Notes: generated by a model from the letters alone, not told the origin. A DNA stretch of 64,000 nt from Periplaneta americana (GCF_040183065.1 NC_091123.1:108846821-108910820), one strand, 5' to 3'; shown: positions 36,045 through 48,617, numbered from the stretch's first letter. Numbers and translations are program-made.

Positions 36045-37150
36045 GCCATCTGTATGGATGGCTATTTATTTTTTGGGATTGTTAGGTGATATTTTGGTTG
36101 GTTGGATTGTTGGTTGTTGGTTGTTGGTTTTATGGGGAATTATTCGGTTGGATGAATGGTTGGTTAGATGGTGGGTTGCTTAGCTGTATGGATATTGCGT
36201 TGTTTGGTTAATTTAATGTTTTTTATTAGTTTCATTATTGTTGGATTAATTAATTAATTATTTGTTGGTTTTATGGTTGATTGTTTGTTTAAGCATAGTT
36301 CGTTAATTGGTTACTTGTTTAGCGAGATATTAGACATAGTTATTTGGTCGAATGGTAGGTTGCTTGGCTGGTTGGTTGGATGGTGCGTTCTTTGGTTAAT
36401 TGTATGATTTTTTGTGAGCCTGATTTTTGTACAGTTAGTTTTGTGGTCCATTGTTTGTTTAGGTGTAGTTGTATGATTAGTTCTTGTGGTAGCTATTAGC
36501 TTAGGCCTACATTCACTTTCGGCATTTTCCCTTCAAAATTCTCTTAAATTTCTTCAACGAAGCAGTAAAAAACGGAGTGAGAGTAGTAGCCAACAGACTT
36601 GGAGATCACATAGGCCTAGATACCTCTCAGTCAAAAATTTTCTTGCAAGGGCTTGCAATCGCGTAACTTTCAATTGTTTCTCCACCAATTCCTAGTTGTG
36701 GTCGGTCATTGTGGTTGGTTATTATTAGTGAAACATTGGTTATGTGGTTAAATAGATGGTGAATTGCTTGGCAGGTTGCATGGTGCGTTGTTTGGTTAGT
36801 TGTAACAATTATGTTTTTTTTTTGTTAGTGTGATTAGGCTATTGTTTGATTAGTTTAAGGCTTGTTTTGTTAGTTTGATAGATGGTTATTCGTATGGGAC
36901 TAGTTCGATGACTACTTAGTTGGATGCTTGATTGTTTATTTGGTGAGATAGTTGGTTATTTAGTTACATGATGGTTGAGTGTATGAATATTTTAGCGGTT
37001 GGTTTTTAGTTGGGTGTTTTCGCTAAGTACTTGTTTGGTTACTTGGATGGTCTTGATTGTTTTGTTAAATGGGTAATTGATTGGGTGGTTTGTTTGTTGG
37101 ATGAAAGGATGAATTTTTACTGGATGATGGATTTGTTTTAAGATCGTTGA
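36045..37150 (+). repeat. TGGT/TTGG-rich low-complexity tract, interrupted
   Basis: Imperfect repeats such as ggttggttggatggt span about 1.1 kb, interrupted at about 36490-36705 by ordinary sequence that looks inserted. The Trp/Leu-rich frame at 35965-36183 is a by-product. Confidence 0.8.
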
Positions 37151-37620
37151 TTGATCAGTAATAGGGACGGAAAGCTGGTTTGTTTATTATGAATTTATGG
37201 CTGGATGATTAGTTGATAGACTGTGTTGATTAGTTCTGAGGTTTTCAGATACCTATAGTCAGACTCTGTCAACGTGACAGCGTTGAAGCTTTCATTCCTG
37301 AAAGAGGAACTTGCAAGGTTTAATTCAGTATTAACGATAGAATTACAATCGAAGATGATAACTAGCAGAGATATGAATTTTGACCGAGACATTACTGCAA
37401 ATTTTGCCAGGAAACTTCTTGCTAAGTATTAGGAACGTTTAGGAAATCAATTATATAAGACTGTGGTATTACTTCCCTTCTAAGAAGAAGTCATAGGCTA
37501 CCTACTATCCATCTTATCGTTCTCTGACGGATTTGTATGAGCGAACTTTTGTTCTTATGGGAAATCAATGAAACCCTCAGTCTTAGAATATGACTTTATA
37601 GGGAGTGTAAAATATAAAGG
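37151..37620. other. No gene recognised
   Basis: Short minus-strand frame at 37392-37195 without recognisable features. Confidence 0.35.
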
Positions 37621-37625
37621 GTTAT

Positions 37626-37790
37626 CGAGCGGGGTGGTCGGGACGCTATTGTCTCTGATTCGCATTGAGAGACCAGGATTCAAATCCCGAGACCAGCCAA
37701 TTTGGGTCTTTTTGGGGAGGTTTTCCACCCGCAAAGGCAAATGCCGGTTTGGAATTTACTTTCTATTTACCCCGAATGTACTGTCCGTTG
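37626..37790 (+). mobile_element. tRNA-derived SINE, moderately degraded
   Basis: ggggtggtcgggacgc and ccaggattcaaatcccgag resemble A and B boxes. They are followed by ttttggggaggttttccacc, a G-rich motif typical of these insect SINE bodies. Confidence 0.55.
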
Positions 37791-38562
37791 TCTAGGCCTA
37801 TATATGTGCTCGTGTTGTCTTCAGGAGGATGTCCCTGCGCCGGGCTGCTCTCTCACCAGGGGAATTCCTCCATGTCCGTGTCTCGTGTTCTTGTAAGTCC
37901 CAGAAAGGAGGTTAAAGAAGGGTAAAGAGGAAAATACATAGGCCTATTTGGTACTAGAGAAGGCAGAGTTTTGGATTTCATTACAAGGATCTTAATTTTA
38001 AAATCCCGAAGAGGAAATATTTTATAGGCCAATTTGTAGATAAGGAAGGTATTGAAGTTTTCTGAGGATACTTACCATTTACACTGCCACAATTATAAAA
38101 TTTACTCATAAATATAATTCACTATCATTGTCACCTTCGATTATGGGGGAATTACTAGACTGTAAAATAATTTTCCAAGAGACTAAATGTATGAGACATT
38201 ATCTAAGGACAAATAACAGAAAAGTCATCTGGAGGCTTGGGGGTGTGAGTTCAAATTTTATTTCAGTTGTACTAGGCCCTAATTGCCTGGTAGGTTTTTT
38301 TTTCGAGTTAAGATAAATGTGAAGAATGTCTTGGACATAATTACTAAACCTCGTTAGGAGGTCCAGGAATTAGACATGGAAAACAATTCATTAACAATTT
38401 ATTGCCCTCAGTCCCACGAATTTTGGATTTAAGCATGATCAGCCGTTAGACGAGAAAGAATGATCCAAATTGATGTCTACAATAGCGGCGGACTTATGCT
38501 GTTGCTTCTGATTTTAGTAACCAACAAAACCAGGCCTTGGGACACGATTTTTCACTCTTACT

Positions 38563-38844
38563 GTGCGATGTGTTATATATAAGCCTATTGATCCCGCGCC
38601 CCGGACTTCCCCGCGCCGTGTGGCCTTGCTTTACTTCTACTCGATATTCACGATGAAGTGGGCCGCACTCGTGCTTTGTGTGAGAGAGGTGACTGGCTCA
38701 AAACTCGGTCACGTGAGGGCAATTTCAGCTGTAGGCTGCCACTTCCATTACTCACTGAAACACGTGGAAAATAACCACCAGCCTTTCTTTGTTGAAGCCG
38801 ATAAGAGTTTCTGTCAGTGTAACGACATTACTTTCAACTTCTAA
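38563..38844 (+). promoter_or_regulatory. Candidate TATA promoter and first exon of a small nested plus-strand gene
   Basis: A TATATAAG box lies at about 38574-38581 inside an unusually GC-rich block. About 75 bp further on, an ATG at 38652 starts MKWAALVLCV, which looks like the beginning of a signal peptide. It is followed directly by GTGAGA, a plausible splice donor. Short first exons ending in the signal peptide are common in insect secreted and cuticle protein genes (family knowledge). Without splicing, the frame stays open to 38844 and encodes no recognised domain. No downstream exon was identified. Confidence 0.25.
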
Positions 38845-38849
38845 GTGCA

Positions 38850-39830
38850 GAAAAGCTGATATCAGAATCTTTTTCTATCTTAAAAGAAATGCTTGAATTA
38901 CTTTTGTTCTGTTTGCAGTAATAAGTAATGGGATATACAAGTAGACCCTATATTATAGTCTATATAACAATTTTTGTAGTCAAATAAAAGAGTTTCTGTT
39001 GATGAATTAACATTGATTTCAGTTTTTCAGTGCAGAAATAAAATTCTCTTTGACAAAGAATCTGTTTTTAAGTTTATTTTAATTCTGAATTTTCAACTGT
39101 GAGTAATTATATTATATAAGACTTAGGCCTAATATAATATTTCTTTATCCAAAATAAAAGTTTATACCTATATTATAGTATTAATATTATACTTTCAAGT
39201 AAGTTACAATATAAATTGATTAATTCTACATTGATTAACACAATAGCCAGATGTTTATTCCTTTTGAATTTCCTACGTATTATATTATAAACGAATGTTA
39301 AATATTTACATTAAATGTGAAGTTTCAAAGTTTATATTTGAATAATTCGAAATCAGACTTCATTAATTTTAACGAAAATAGTGTCGTACCTGAAATTCTA
39401 GAGAAGTTCTTAAAGATTTTCGTGCAAATCTCAGAGAAAAACTCAAATTCCGTTGTTTAACTTCATAATAATTGACAGGTAGTTGAAAAGAAAAAGGTCG
39501 TTATTATTGTTACCAGATTTCGTACAATTAGGCCTATCCAGTGACTGACCGCAGTAAAGAGCAACGGACAAGAAGTCCAACGCTGTTGCTTACAGATGTA
39601 GACCTACGTGCACCCTCCCTCCTACCAACCAGTCAGTAACTTGGAAGAGAACGAATTTGTGAAAACCATTTTTGTAGCCTGAGTAGTGTGTTACTGGCTC
39701 GTCTGCATTCACCAAAGACGTTAGACTATGTAGTATACCATTCACAGTGTCGAAGCGTAGAGCATAGACGTATACAATTTTAACGTTAGGCCTATCAAAT
39801 ATGTGTTTTTGTAAACTCTTTAAGACTGTA
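38850..39830. other. No gene recognised
   Basis: Very AT-rich sequence with no clear element. Confidence 0.4.
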
Positions 39831-39850
39831 CATTTTTTTTTTTTTTTTTT

Positions 39851-40085
39851 GTTTAGTCAACTGTCTGAAGACAGATCTGAACCTCACAAGTAAAAACAAA
39901 GAAGGCACCACTTATGAGGCAACTAGGCCAGGAGATAATGGGGTAGGGTGGCCTATTCCTTTCCCTCTCCATTGCATACAACGCCGACTGGCTACATATT
40001 TCACTAGTCAGACTTCAGATGCATACAAACAATTGTTCTTCTCTTCATGTGACACATATCGTCAAGTGAGATGTATTGCCTGATA
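39851..40085 (+). repeat. Dispersed repeat, second copy of the 19095 family
   Basis: About three-quarters identical by eye to 19095-19253 and follows a T run at 39833-39850. It extends further 3' through cacatatcgtcaagtg. Confidence 0.75.
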
Positions 40086-40249
40086 ATAAATATAGCCTAC
40101 ATATCAGCCAGAACCTCAATCAGAGGAAGACTGTACATTACGATGCAAAATTGAACTGTAAAGAATCAAGTTGCTAAAAGTCGTGTGATCTGTAACAATT
40201 GTTGTGACAAGTGTGTAAGAATAATTTAATTTTTAGTTTAAAATTACAA

Positions 40250-40252
40250 TAA

Positions 40253-40314
<62 letters not shown>
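40250..40314. repeat. (AAT)n microsatellite
   Basis: About 21 units. Confidence 0.95.
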
Positions 40315-40316
<2 letters not shown>

Positions 40317-41394
40317 TTTGTACAAAGCAAGTAAGATGTTAACACATTTTTAGCTTCAGAATACATTCTTTTACCCTTAAAACTAAACAAAAAAGGTTTT
40401 TTTTTTTTTTTTTCAAATTAATGTAACTCTGAAAATATTGAGAATAGAATCCATGTTTATATGACAGTGTTTGCTCAGAATGCCTTCGAAAATAAGATAC
40501 GTAATTGGCGGTAACTCCTCGTGAATCATCCTGTATACATTTTCTTAATATTTATTTTCTGGTTGGACTTAATTGAATTTTGGATATTTCGATTTTTTAA
40601 AATCCCTTTAGAGTTTGAATTAATGTATTTCCTACGATGCTATGATATTCAGAAATTCAGTTCCGTTAGTGAAGAGCTTGTGTTTAATTGCATACGGTAG
40701 GCCTACTTTGAGGCGTAAAGATGGCTACGTCCAATCCAATTTAATTTTACAATTAACAATATCAATAAAAAAACCATTACACTTCCAAAGAAATAGGCCT
40801 ACTTACTGTGAGCAGCACTGTGCGTCAAACCCAAGACAAATACGTGCCCTTGAAAACTCTGCCTGTTGATGTAGCCTAAGTACGTAAAGTTGACTATGTG
40901 CTGTTATGGCAATTTGTTTTAAAAGTCTCCTTGAACCAATTTCAAGTACTCGGTGTGTTATTAGTATTCAATAGATCTGATAGCTATAACCAGAGCAAAT
41001 TTAATCGATTTGGACCACTGAACCTGTCCCTGTCATTTCTTATACACACGAAATAATTTATATGTTACCTAGGCTGTCTCTGCGCCTTGAGAATCGAGAA
41101 GAATACAAGGGAACTTTTCTCCTACTGACCATACAGTTCGAATCTGGCATGCTTGGATTACTATTTATTTTGTTACATAAACAATCGGATGTTAGGCCAT
41201 TACATGAAGATGTACAAAGATGTACAGATGTCAAAAAAAAAAAAAAAAAAAAAAGTGGCCGCATTCGTGAACAGCGAATATTTTCTAAATCCACTTCGGA
41301 TAACGGTGATGTTACATGTTGCATGCGTTTATAGAATTAGTTTCGGAACTAAGTAAGATGATTAAGAAGGAGTAATTCACATCTGCATCTCGTA

Positions 41395-41455
41395 GAGCAG
41401 CGGTAGTGTTATCGCATAATGAATGATTCGAAGGTTGTGATTTCAAGCCTTGTTC
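41395..41455 (+). repeat. tRNA-like SINE remnant
   Basis: gtagagcagcggtagtg and ggttgtgatttcaagcc resemble decayed A and B boxes directly upstream of the minisatellite. Confidence 0.35.
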
Positions 41456-41473
41456 AAGTTATTTTATTTTTTA

Positions 41474-41755
41474 TGGTTCTTTAGCGATATAAATAATATT
41501 CAAGTTATCATTTATAGGCTATTCTGTTATCATTCTTTAGCAATATAAATAATATTCAAGTTATCATTTGTATTCTGTTTTCGTTCTTTAGCGATATAAA
41601 TAATATTCAAGTTATCTTTATCGATATAAATAATATTCAAGTTATCATTTGTTGGATTCTGTTACCGTTCTTTAGCGATATAAATAATATTGAAGTTATA
41701 TTTTACATTCCATTATCGTTCTTTGGCGATATAAGTAATATAAATTTAATGTTAG
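41474..41755 (+). repeat. Minisatellite, about 50-bp unit, about six copies
   Basis: The unit contains gttctttagcgatataaataa and ttcaagttatcattt. Copies start near 41478, 41532, 41583, 41617 (partial), 41668 and 41719. The first copy carries an extra GGCTA at a TA. Confidence 0.9.
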
Positions 41756-41849
41756 ATTTGAAACAATATAGTTGCATAATACTAGTGTTAATTTTTTTCT
41801 TCTTATATTATTACATTATACTATCCTGTAACACAATACAATGAAAAGG

Positions 41850-41935
41850 AGTGACGAGGATTTGAACCTGAGACATTGACATCTAAATTCTGATGTTCTT
41901 CCGACTGAGCTAAGGGGGCACAAGTAAAGAAGCAT
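41850..41935 (-). repeat. tRNA-like sequence (SINE or tRNA pseudogene)
   Basis: The minus strand has ttagctcagtcggaagaac and aggttcaaatcctcg, good A and B boxes. The acceptor strands do not pair, so it is not a functional tRNA. Confidence 0.55.
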
Positions 41936-42979
41936 ATGCGGAAAAATTGGCCCAATCCCCCTCCAAGACGTCCTGATGATTTGTGGAAGCTTGTCCAAGA
42001 TGCCTGGGATGCAATGGCTCAGAACTGATTCCATGCCCACTCGACTGCAAGATGTGATTGAGATGAGAGGAAGATGAACTAAATATTGAATCGTGGCTTT
42101 TTATTTTGTTTTTTAACTTCTAATTATTTGAATTTTCTAAGGCAGACGCCAGTAAGTTTGTTTTGTTTATGCCAAGAAAAATATTTTTGTTGAGTATATA
42201 ATCTTTCTTTCTTTTCATTTGCAGCCATAATGTCATAATAAATAATGATAAAGTCATGGCATAATACATTCATGAACCTGATATTAATTACTAAAACAGT
42301 CATAAAAGAGACAGGAGCAATTATATTTTCTCTCTCTCTCTTAAAAACAAACGCACGACCTCACGAACACTAATCTGAAACGCTACCATTACGCTACTAC
42401 AGTAGGCCTAACACGGAGAACATTTTAATTATGACTGTAGATATCAGCAAAGTAGTTCAACAACATGTAACATCGCCTTCTTCGAATTGTAGCGGAGATA
42501 CCCGAAGGAAACTTAGTTTCTACATAGCAGCCACTTTTTCTTTCAGCAGTTGTAGCGACAATATATTGTAGGTCATTTTCAAAAGAGTTCTACCGAAATG
42601 GTATTTTTGAACTTCTCAAAACATATAGGCCTACTAAAATTGAGTTACTTGGGATGATAATTTCGTGAGGAAATAACTATGGCTGAGAACCAAACTGTTC
42701 CACGTCCAACTTTTTATAAGAAAGAAATCTCTGTTTCATTGTGTTCCAATTCTTGTCTGCATAGCTTATATGAATCGGACAAAATTGTAAATATTCCTCT
42801 CCATAAGGTTGCTATGAAGCTATTCCAAATTGTTTCCTGAAGCTTTGAATGTCAGGAGTTTAAAACAGTTCTCCTGAAAAAAAAAATTGTAAAATGGACT
42901 TGGAACAGTCTGGTTCTGGGCCATCGAGTTGAAAATAAGTTTTCCGTCATAATCTAATTTTTCCCTCAATCTTTTCCTT

Positions 42980-43460
42980 TAATCGCGACATCAGTATGCT
43001 CATAATTTCTGACACGAACCTCGGAGAATGAATTTTGTGCGAAATGTACATAGCGTTGGTCTTTATGGGAAAACTACGGAGATAGAACTGTGACGGCAGC
43101 CATGTTGTTAACAAACAGCTGCTTCTGCTGAGGCAAATTGAGCGGGGTGAGAACAGTTTTAGCTACCCCCGTCATTAGGGGAGGGAGACAATAAAAGCCG
43201 TATTGTTATTGACACAGAAACGATGTTTAATGCTTGATTCGCACCCCCTCCCGTACTCTCGGCTCCCCGAGAGGGGAGAGAGAGAGAAGATGAACACTGA
43301 ATTGAAATTACATGCGCTGCTCCAACCCCACGAGAAGCAGCCAACCGAGTTACGATGTCATTAGTTTAACTTAACGGGTTATTGTGGCGTGCGCAAATCA
43401 AACAATTGTTAATTACTCTTCCGCTCACAAGAAAGGAGGCCAATATTAAGTCGAAATTGG
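42980..43460. promoter_or_regulatory. Higher-GC non-repetitive block, possible enhancer of vnd
   Basis: Balanced composition, no coding frame, and several homeodomain-type ATTA cores near caattgttaattac (about 43400). Regulatory role is inference only. Confidence 0.2.
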
Positions 43461-43654
43461 AGAGGATTTTTATTGTTTTATTTCTCGCCAAAACCCGAGT
43501 ATGCACGGTGATTTTTTTAAGGCAATAAAAATTCTTGCCATAGATTCTTTCGGAGGAGAATTAAAGCCGGAGATTCCATATCGAAGATTTTGGCTTGTTT
43601 ACAGGTCTTCGGCGCCAAATTCAACAACTTTTATGGTTAAAGAAGGTAAATGTG

Positions 43655-43720
43655 CGAATTCGAAATGAAGCAATGGAACAAATGGACAGCAAATACTTGG
43701 AGAGTACTATACTGTAAGTA
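43655..43720 (+). mobile_element. LINE family A, left piece interrupted by the 1.1-kb transposon
   Basis: The frame has ..MEQMDSKYLE.., matching EQVNSFKYLG of the copy at 24312. The LINE resumes at 44836. Confidence 0.7.
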
Positions 43721-44834
43721 CAGGGACATGATTTTATTTTTATTTCAATTTTTATTGTACCTAAGTTTTTGAGTGTACTTCACTCCCACCCCCTCTACTA
43801 GTGAAGTTCAAACCGTCCTCCACACAGAACCAAGGTCGTGTATGCAGTCATAGTAAACAGTACTGAGTTAGTGAGTATAGTACGTTCCAGAAACATGTTC
43901 GCGTTTTCCAGTGACGAAAGAGCTTTCAATATTGAATGATATTTTCGCACAGATACTTTCGTCCGTTTGCCTACGTCGCATCCCGGTTTTCCCCACCCGC
44001 TTCTGCTCGCCCTCCTGTAAAGGCTAGTGACTGGACTGTGTAAGCTCTTTTCTGAAAACATTAATTTCTGTTAGGAATTTGACGTCTACGTAATATTATA
44101 CAACTGTTTAAAATAACTTAAATAAAGGGGCCTCGTCAAGTAATTGTCACGTAATTTCTCCGTTTTCTACGACACTGCGACAAAAGTACTTGGACGGACA
44201 GTAGATAGCATGTTTGAGTAATTTTATCTTTTCGGATCGGGCAGAAGTAAAAATTGAATTAGGTAAGGTACTCTTCTGTAGAGTACGTAGGCCTACAGAA
44301 TTATTTCAACATGAGTTACTAGTACGAAGGAGGAAACTGGTAATTGGAATTAGTGCGATAATATGCACAAAAGAACTGAAGCCTGTATCGAAATGAACGG
44401 CCACACATTTTCAAAAATGTGTTTAAATATCCATATTATGATTATTTTTCAATTTAACTTCATTCTCTATATTGTACGCTAATGTACTGTAGACAGTATA
44501 ATATACACTGCATAATGAACACATCCGAATGGATAGCTAGTTCGTGAGTAAAAATACTTATATTTAATACAGTACTGTATTTTTATTAAACGAAAACCTA
44601 ATTAAAATTATCAAAGTCAAAATCGCGATATTTCCTAGTTTACGTAGGCCTATATGGATTCACTACTTTTCTTCCCTCCTATACCTAGTAAGGTGATTTG
44701 TTATTTTACGCCAGTATTATCGAACTTCAGTCGTGGAAGTGGATAGTAAACGGTGTTTCCGGTTCTCAACCGTTAATTCAAAGGTATTGCAGGTTGATAT
44801 TAAAAATGTTGGTAAAAATAAAATGATGTCCCTG
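43721..44834. mobile_element. TIR DNA transposon, copy 1 (1114 bp)
   Basis: The ends are CAGGGACAT... and ...ATGTCCCTG. The element is about 1.1 kb and matches 50037-51137 over its whole length in the same orientation. It sits inside a LINE frame, with TA on the left and TG (probably mutated TA) on the right. No intact gene is present: a short minus-strand frame (RKYHSILKALSSLENANMFLERTIL region) is conserved between the copies but is not recognised. TA targeting suggests Tc1/mariner-like mobilisation; this is probably a non-autonomous element. Confidence 0.85.
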
Positions 44835-44835
44835 T

Positions 44836-45340
44836 GGTAATATGAGCTGTTCCCTGGAAGTTAAAAGGGGTACACCAATGGCAAAGGAAGCATTTAATAG
44901 AAAAAAAAAGCATCTTCTGCGGACCTCTCAAAAAAGAACAAAGGAAGAGACTAGTGAAATGCTTTATATGGAGTGTGGCATTATAATGTGGCAGAAACAT
45001 GGATTATTACCACGAAGTGAAGAGAAACGACTGGAAGTACCTATTTGAAATGTGGATATGGAGAACAATGGAGCATGTGAAATGGGCAGAAAGAGTGGGT
45101 GAAAAAAGAATAGCCTAATCTGAAACTGATCAGGAAGATACAAAGAAATTGGCTGAGTCACTAGATAAAAAAAAACTGCCAACTAAAGGATGCAGTGGGG
45201 GAATGGTCAACGGGAGGAAAATTCGGAGCAGAAGAATAAATTAGGCCTATATCAGATGACAGGCCTAGATAACATTAAGATATATGGATAGTATATGGAG
45301 ACTTAAGTGGAAGGCGGACTACGTGCAAAGTTTACTTTAT
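44836..45340 (+). mobile_element. LINE family A, right piece
   Basis: It continues the LINE after the transposon: MSCSLEVKRG, MAKEAFNRKKK, the WRTMEHVKWAERVGEKR region, then a VNGRKIRSRR segment with stops and shifts. It is homologous to 24400-24870, with extra TA-GGCC-TA insertions near 45242 and 45260. Confidence 0.8.
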
Positions 45341-45714
45341 GAATTACAGGCAGTTTATCTTCTGCAAAAACGTAATGGTGCACTAATTTTCTGTTCCAAC
45401 TGATCAGTAATAAATATTCATTTATGAGTTGACGGATTTCGCCAATGTTGTCTTAATTCATCACAAGTTCGACTTCAACTTGCATTTCATTCTAGATTCG
45501 GGCTCCTAGTGATACAGATTCTAAATGTTTCTAAACTCACGATACACAATTTTATGCTTAAAGTATTTGAATATTCTGGTTTCATATTACAGAAAGATCT
45601 TGGTTCATAATTATTACAGTTACACTTCAAGGCAAGTAATTCTTTTTTTTTTATTAATGAATATTTGTTTAGATAAATCACACCTTTTTTAAACTCCGAT
45701 TGTAATTTTAGGCC

Positions 45715-45715
<1 letters not shown>
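45341..45715. other. No gene recognised
   Basis: AT-rich sequence with no features. Confidence 0.35.
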
Positions 45716-45716
<1 letters not shown>

Positions 45717-45755
<39 letters not shown>

Positions 45756-45778
45756 TTGTTGTTGTTGTTGTTGTTGTT
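45717..45778. repeat. (TTA)n then (TTG)n compound microsatellite
   Basis: About 12 TTA units followed by TTG units. Confidence 0.9.
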
Positions 45779-46439
45779 CTTATTTCGAGTTGTGTACAGT
45801 GTCAGATTTTACGTTGTTAGAACGTTTCTTGAACTGTTCTTTCAAGGCCTTCGGATTTTCTTCTCATATTAAAATTATATTCATCTTCCGAATTTAATTC
45901 GTCATAAAACATATCACTATCACCTTCCAAATCACTCATGACCGATTTTTTTTTATTTTAACCTTATGAAACTACTAAACAGGAAGTGACATCATGTTGC
46001 TGTCAGTAGATGCTAGGTTACCACATGGATCATTTCTCTTTGCCCTGTCTTAAATTTTCTTCGTCTCATTTGATATTGAAGCACTCAGGAGACTCCATGC
46101 TTCTTTCAATCACAGTGTTATTAACACTTTTACACTCGCAATAACAGCAGCAATAATACAGCACACGAAAACAACTACATATAACACCCGTGGCCTGGTG
46201 CCATACGTTTGGCAACATTGTCCCGCAGACATTATCGCTAGCAGACGAATTTCTGCATTATAAACTCCAATGAAAAGTTACGTTCTCAGTCAATGTGGCA
46301 ACGCTGTAAAGCTACCCCTCTAGCCCCACTCACCTCTCGCCGATGGAACCACTTCCTGTTTCGTCGCTTTAAAACATGGAAACTAGTAGGCCTATAGTCC
46401 CGAAGTATTTAACCATAACTTCAGATTAAACCATCTGTA

Positions 46440-47170
46440 CATGTGTCAACAGTTCAGAATTCTCAGTTCTGTTCTTAATCGAGAACCAATTTCACTCATT
46501 CCGAATGAGTTCCGAAGCACGTTGGAACAGACAGCGTATTCCGAATTTCACCGGACCGGTGGACAACAATGACGTCACGCTGTAGCGAAATAGGAACAAC
46601 TGCTGGAAGGTTTGATGGCTATCATGGCGGCAGTACAAGTTGTTGTCTGTGCTACACTAGCAAGATTTTGCGAAATTTCCGTACTTTCATCTCGTTCAAA
46701 GAAAAGGGAGCATAAACAATTTATTTCTTGAACCGGTAGTAATAACTGGTCCGTTAACATGTTCGCTCATAAGCCATTAACATATTGTTTTTACGTTGCG
46801 CTCATTACAAACAATACAGCAGAACACATCGCCATGATACAACAGCGCACGATGTCATTCGTCTGCTAATTCCCGCCCTATACAAGAACCATTCAGGTTC
46901 ACTGATGGCGGCTGATGGAGACTGACACCACCTCTGCAAGCTGATGGAACCGGTGCGACACCGGTGGAGCATTAGTGACGTCATCGTTGAAATTCGGAAC
47001 ACCGTGATGCCATCAGATTGCTCAGCGCTGAGATTCGGAATACGATCAGAGAACTGGGAGTTCAGAATCGGTTCGGACTCAGTTCTAATCTTGTTGGAAC
47101 GCACATTGGGTTATGCGCATGAACAGGCAGTTGAGACTCGATTCCGAACCGTGCTGGAACAGATCTATTG
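46440..47170. mobile_element. Imperfect inverted-repeat region, possible MITE
   Basis: Left and right parts share ttccgaatttca, accggtg and tgacgtca blocks in inverted order, with ttggaacaga-type words at both ends. The boundaries are not defined. Confidence 0.35.
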
Positions 47171-47623
47171 TTATTATATCTATTATTACTATTTTTTTTC
47201 AATGCCACCAGGTTATCATTCGAGATTTCTGGTCTCTCCTGGCAGTGGCTTATTTGTAACCCATTTCTGAGGTTGGGGCGCCTGGGAGGTCGATTACGTT
47301 GCCCCGATGATATTATGATAGGATGACTATGAATATGTCGCGCCAGGAGAGGTCTTAAACCTATACAGTAAATTCTCTGTGATCCGTTGCTATGTCGTCC
47401 GTCCGCTTCGTCGTCCGGCATTCACGTGATTTCATAGGCCACGCCTTACTGCAAGACGGTACGGAAAAAAGTAACTATCCCTCCATCGTCTACATAATTG
47501 ATATGAGTAAATATGATAAGAAAATATTTGTGAACATTTGAATAATACAGTAATTAAATCACCGATTACAATAGTTACAATCAGTATATTTTTTAATTTA
47601 TTCCAATTAACATCAAGGGAAGC

Positions 47624-48256
47624 TTATTTGTTTGCCCCTGATGCATTGTAGCAAGCTAATACAGTCACACGTTCTTTTTGGATTTTGAAACCGGGCGCAG
47701 TTTTGTATGATGTAGATTCTAAAGTTCTTTTTGGTACACATTTGATATTTAAACCGGATAATTCTAGTTTACTCACCAAATCTCCGAATATAGTTTTATA
47801 TTCTTCAGCTGCAACGGTATCATCCTCTCTCCACAAATTGCAAGTGGACGAACACCATACTTTTCCCTCCACATTGACAACCACCCATCACTAGCAGAGT
47901 AATCATCGCCTCCATGTTTCTTAAGCATATCAAGCGCTTTCTCTTTCAGAATCGGACCAGATATTGGAGTACCTTTCCTTCTTTGGTCTTGAAGCCATAG
48001 AAACAGTTCCTTATCGTATTTGAAAACACTAGGCTGCTTCAGTGTACGGCGCTTGCATTAGAGCTTGTGGATGCACAATATTCTTCCAATGTAGCCCGAT
48101 TACGCTTCCAGTCATGAAATGTACTTCTTGGATACCAGAAATAGTTTCCCCTTCATCCAGTCGCTTCAAAATATCCAGGTTGTCTTTCAAAAAATAACTA
48201 AACTTCGAGCGTTTATCAGTACATGTCTTAGAAAGCATGGTGAACTTCTTCCACAC
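47624..48256 (-). pseudogene. Pogo/jerky-type (Tigger-like) transposase pseudogene, N-terminal half
   Basis: Read on the minus strand from 48256: a psq-type DNA-binding region (LKDNLDILKRLDEGETISGI), then broken frames resembling the CENP-B HTH region (around 48010-47890: KGTPISGPI and KHGGDDYSASDGWL-like segments), then the start of the DDE domain at 47884-47624 (LNIKCVPKRTLES, APGFKIQKERVTVLACYNASG). Several frameshifts and stops interrupt it, and the later catalytic residues are absent. It is transposon-derived, not a host jerky gene. Confidence 0.8.
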
Positions 48257-48484
48257 ACAACCTGTGATTTACTGATAGCACGACGGGGTTGCAAATAGGG
48301 GGAGGAAAAAAGTACATGGCGGGGAGGAAGAAGGCAGGTACTGTACTGTGAGTAGCCAATAATAATTACCTACCCTACTATCCGGATGAGAGGGAAGTTA
48401 CTGTACTTAATCTAAATTCTAGACCATGAACGAACACAGGAGCAATTCCCTTTAAGGAAAAATTCCTGTATTCTAAACTGGACT

Positions 48485-48546
48485 TCAAACCCAGGACTTC
48501 ATGAACTGTAGCCAAAAGCTCTGACCACTAGACCATGAGGCTGGTC
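48485..48546 (-). repeat. tRNA-like SINE head
   Basis: The minus strand has tggtctagtggtcagagc (A box) and tcctgggtttgaagtcc (B box), followed by a (TAA)n run on the plus strand. Confidence 0.5.

Positions 48547-48617
<71 letters not shown>
48547..48617. repeat. (TTA)n microsatellite
   Basis: About 23 units. Confidence 0.95.

Noticed and set aside
35965..36183. Trp/Leu-rich 72-codon frame resembling a membrane protein
   Set aside because: It is the translation of TGGT-rich low-complexity sequence.
41850..41935. tRNA gene on the minus strand
   Set aside because: Boxes A and B are present, but there is no acceptor stem and the anticodon arm is poorly formed.
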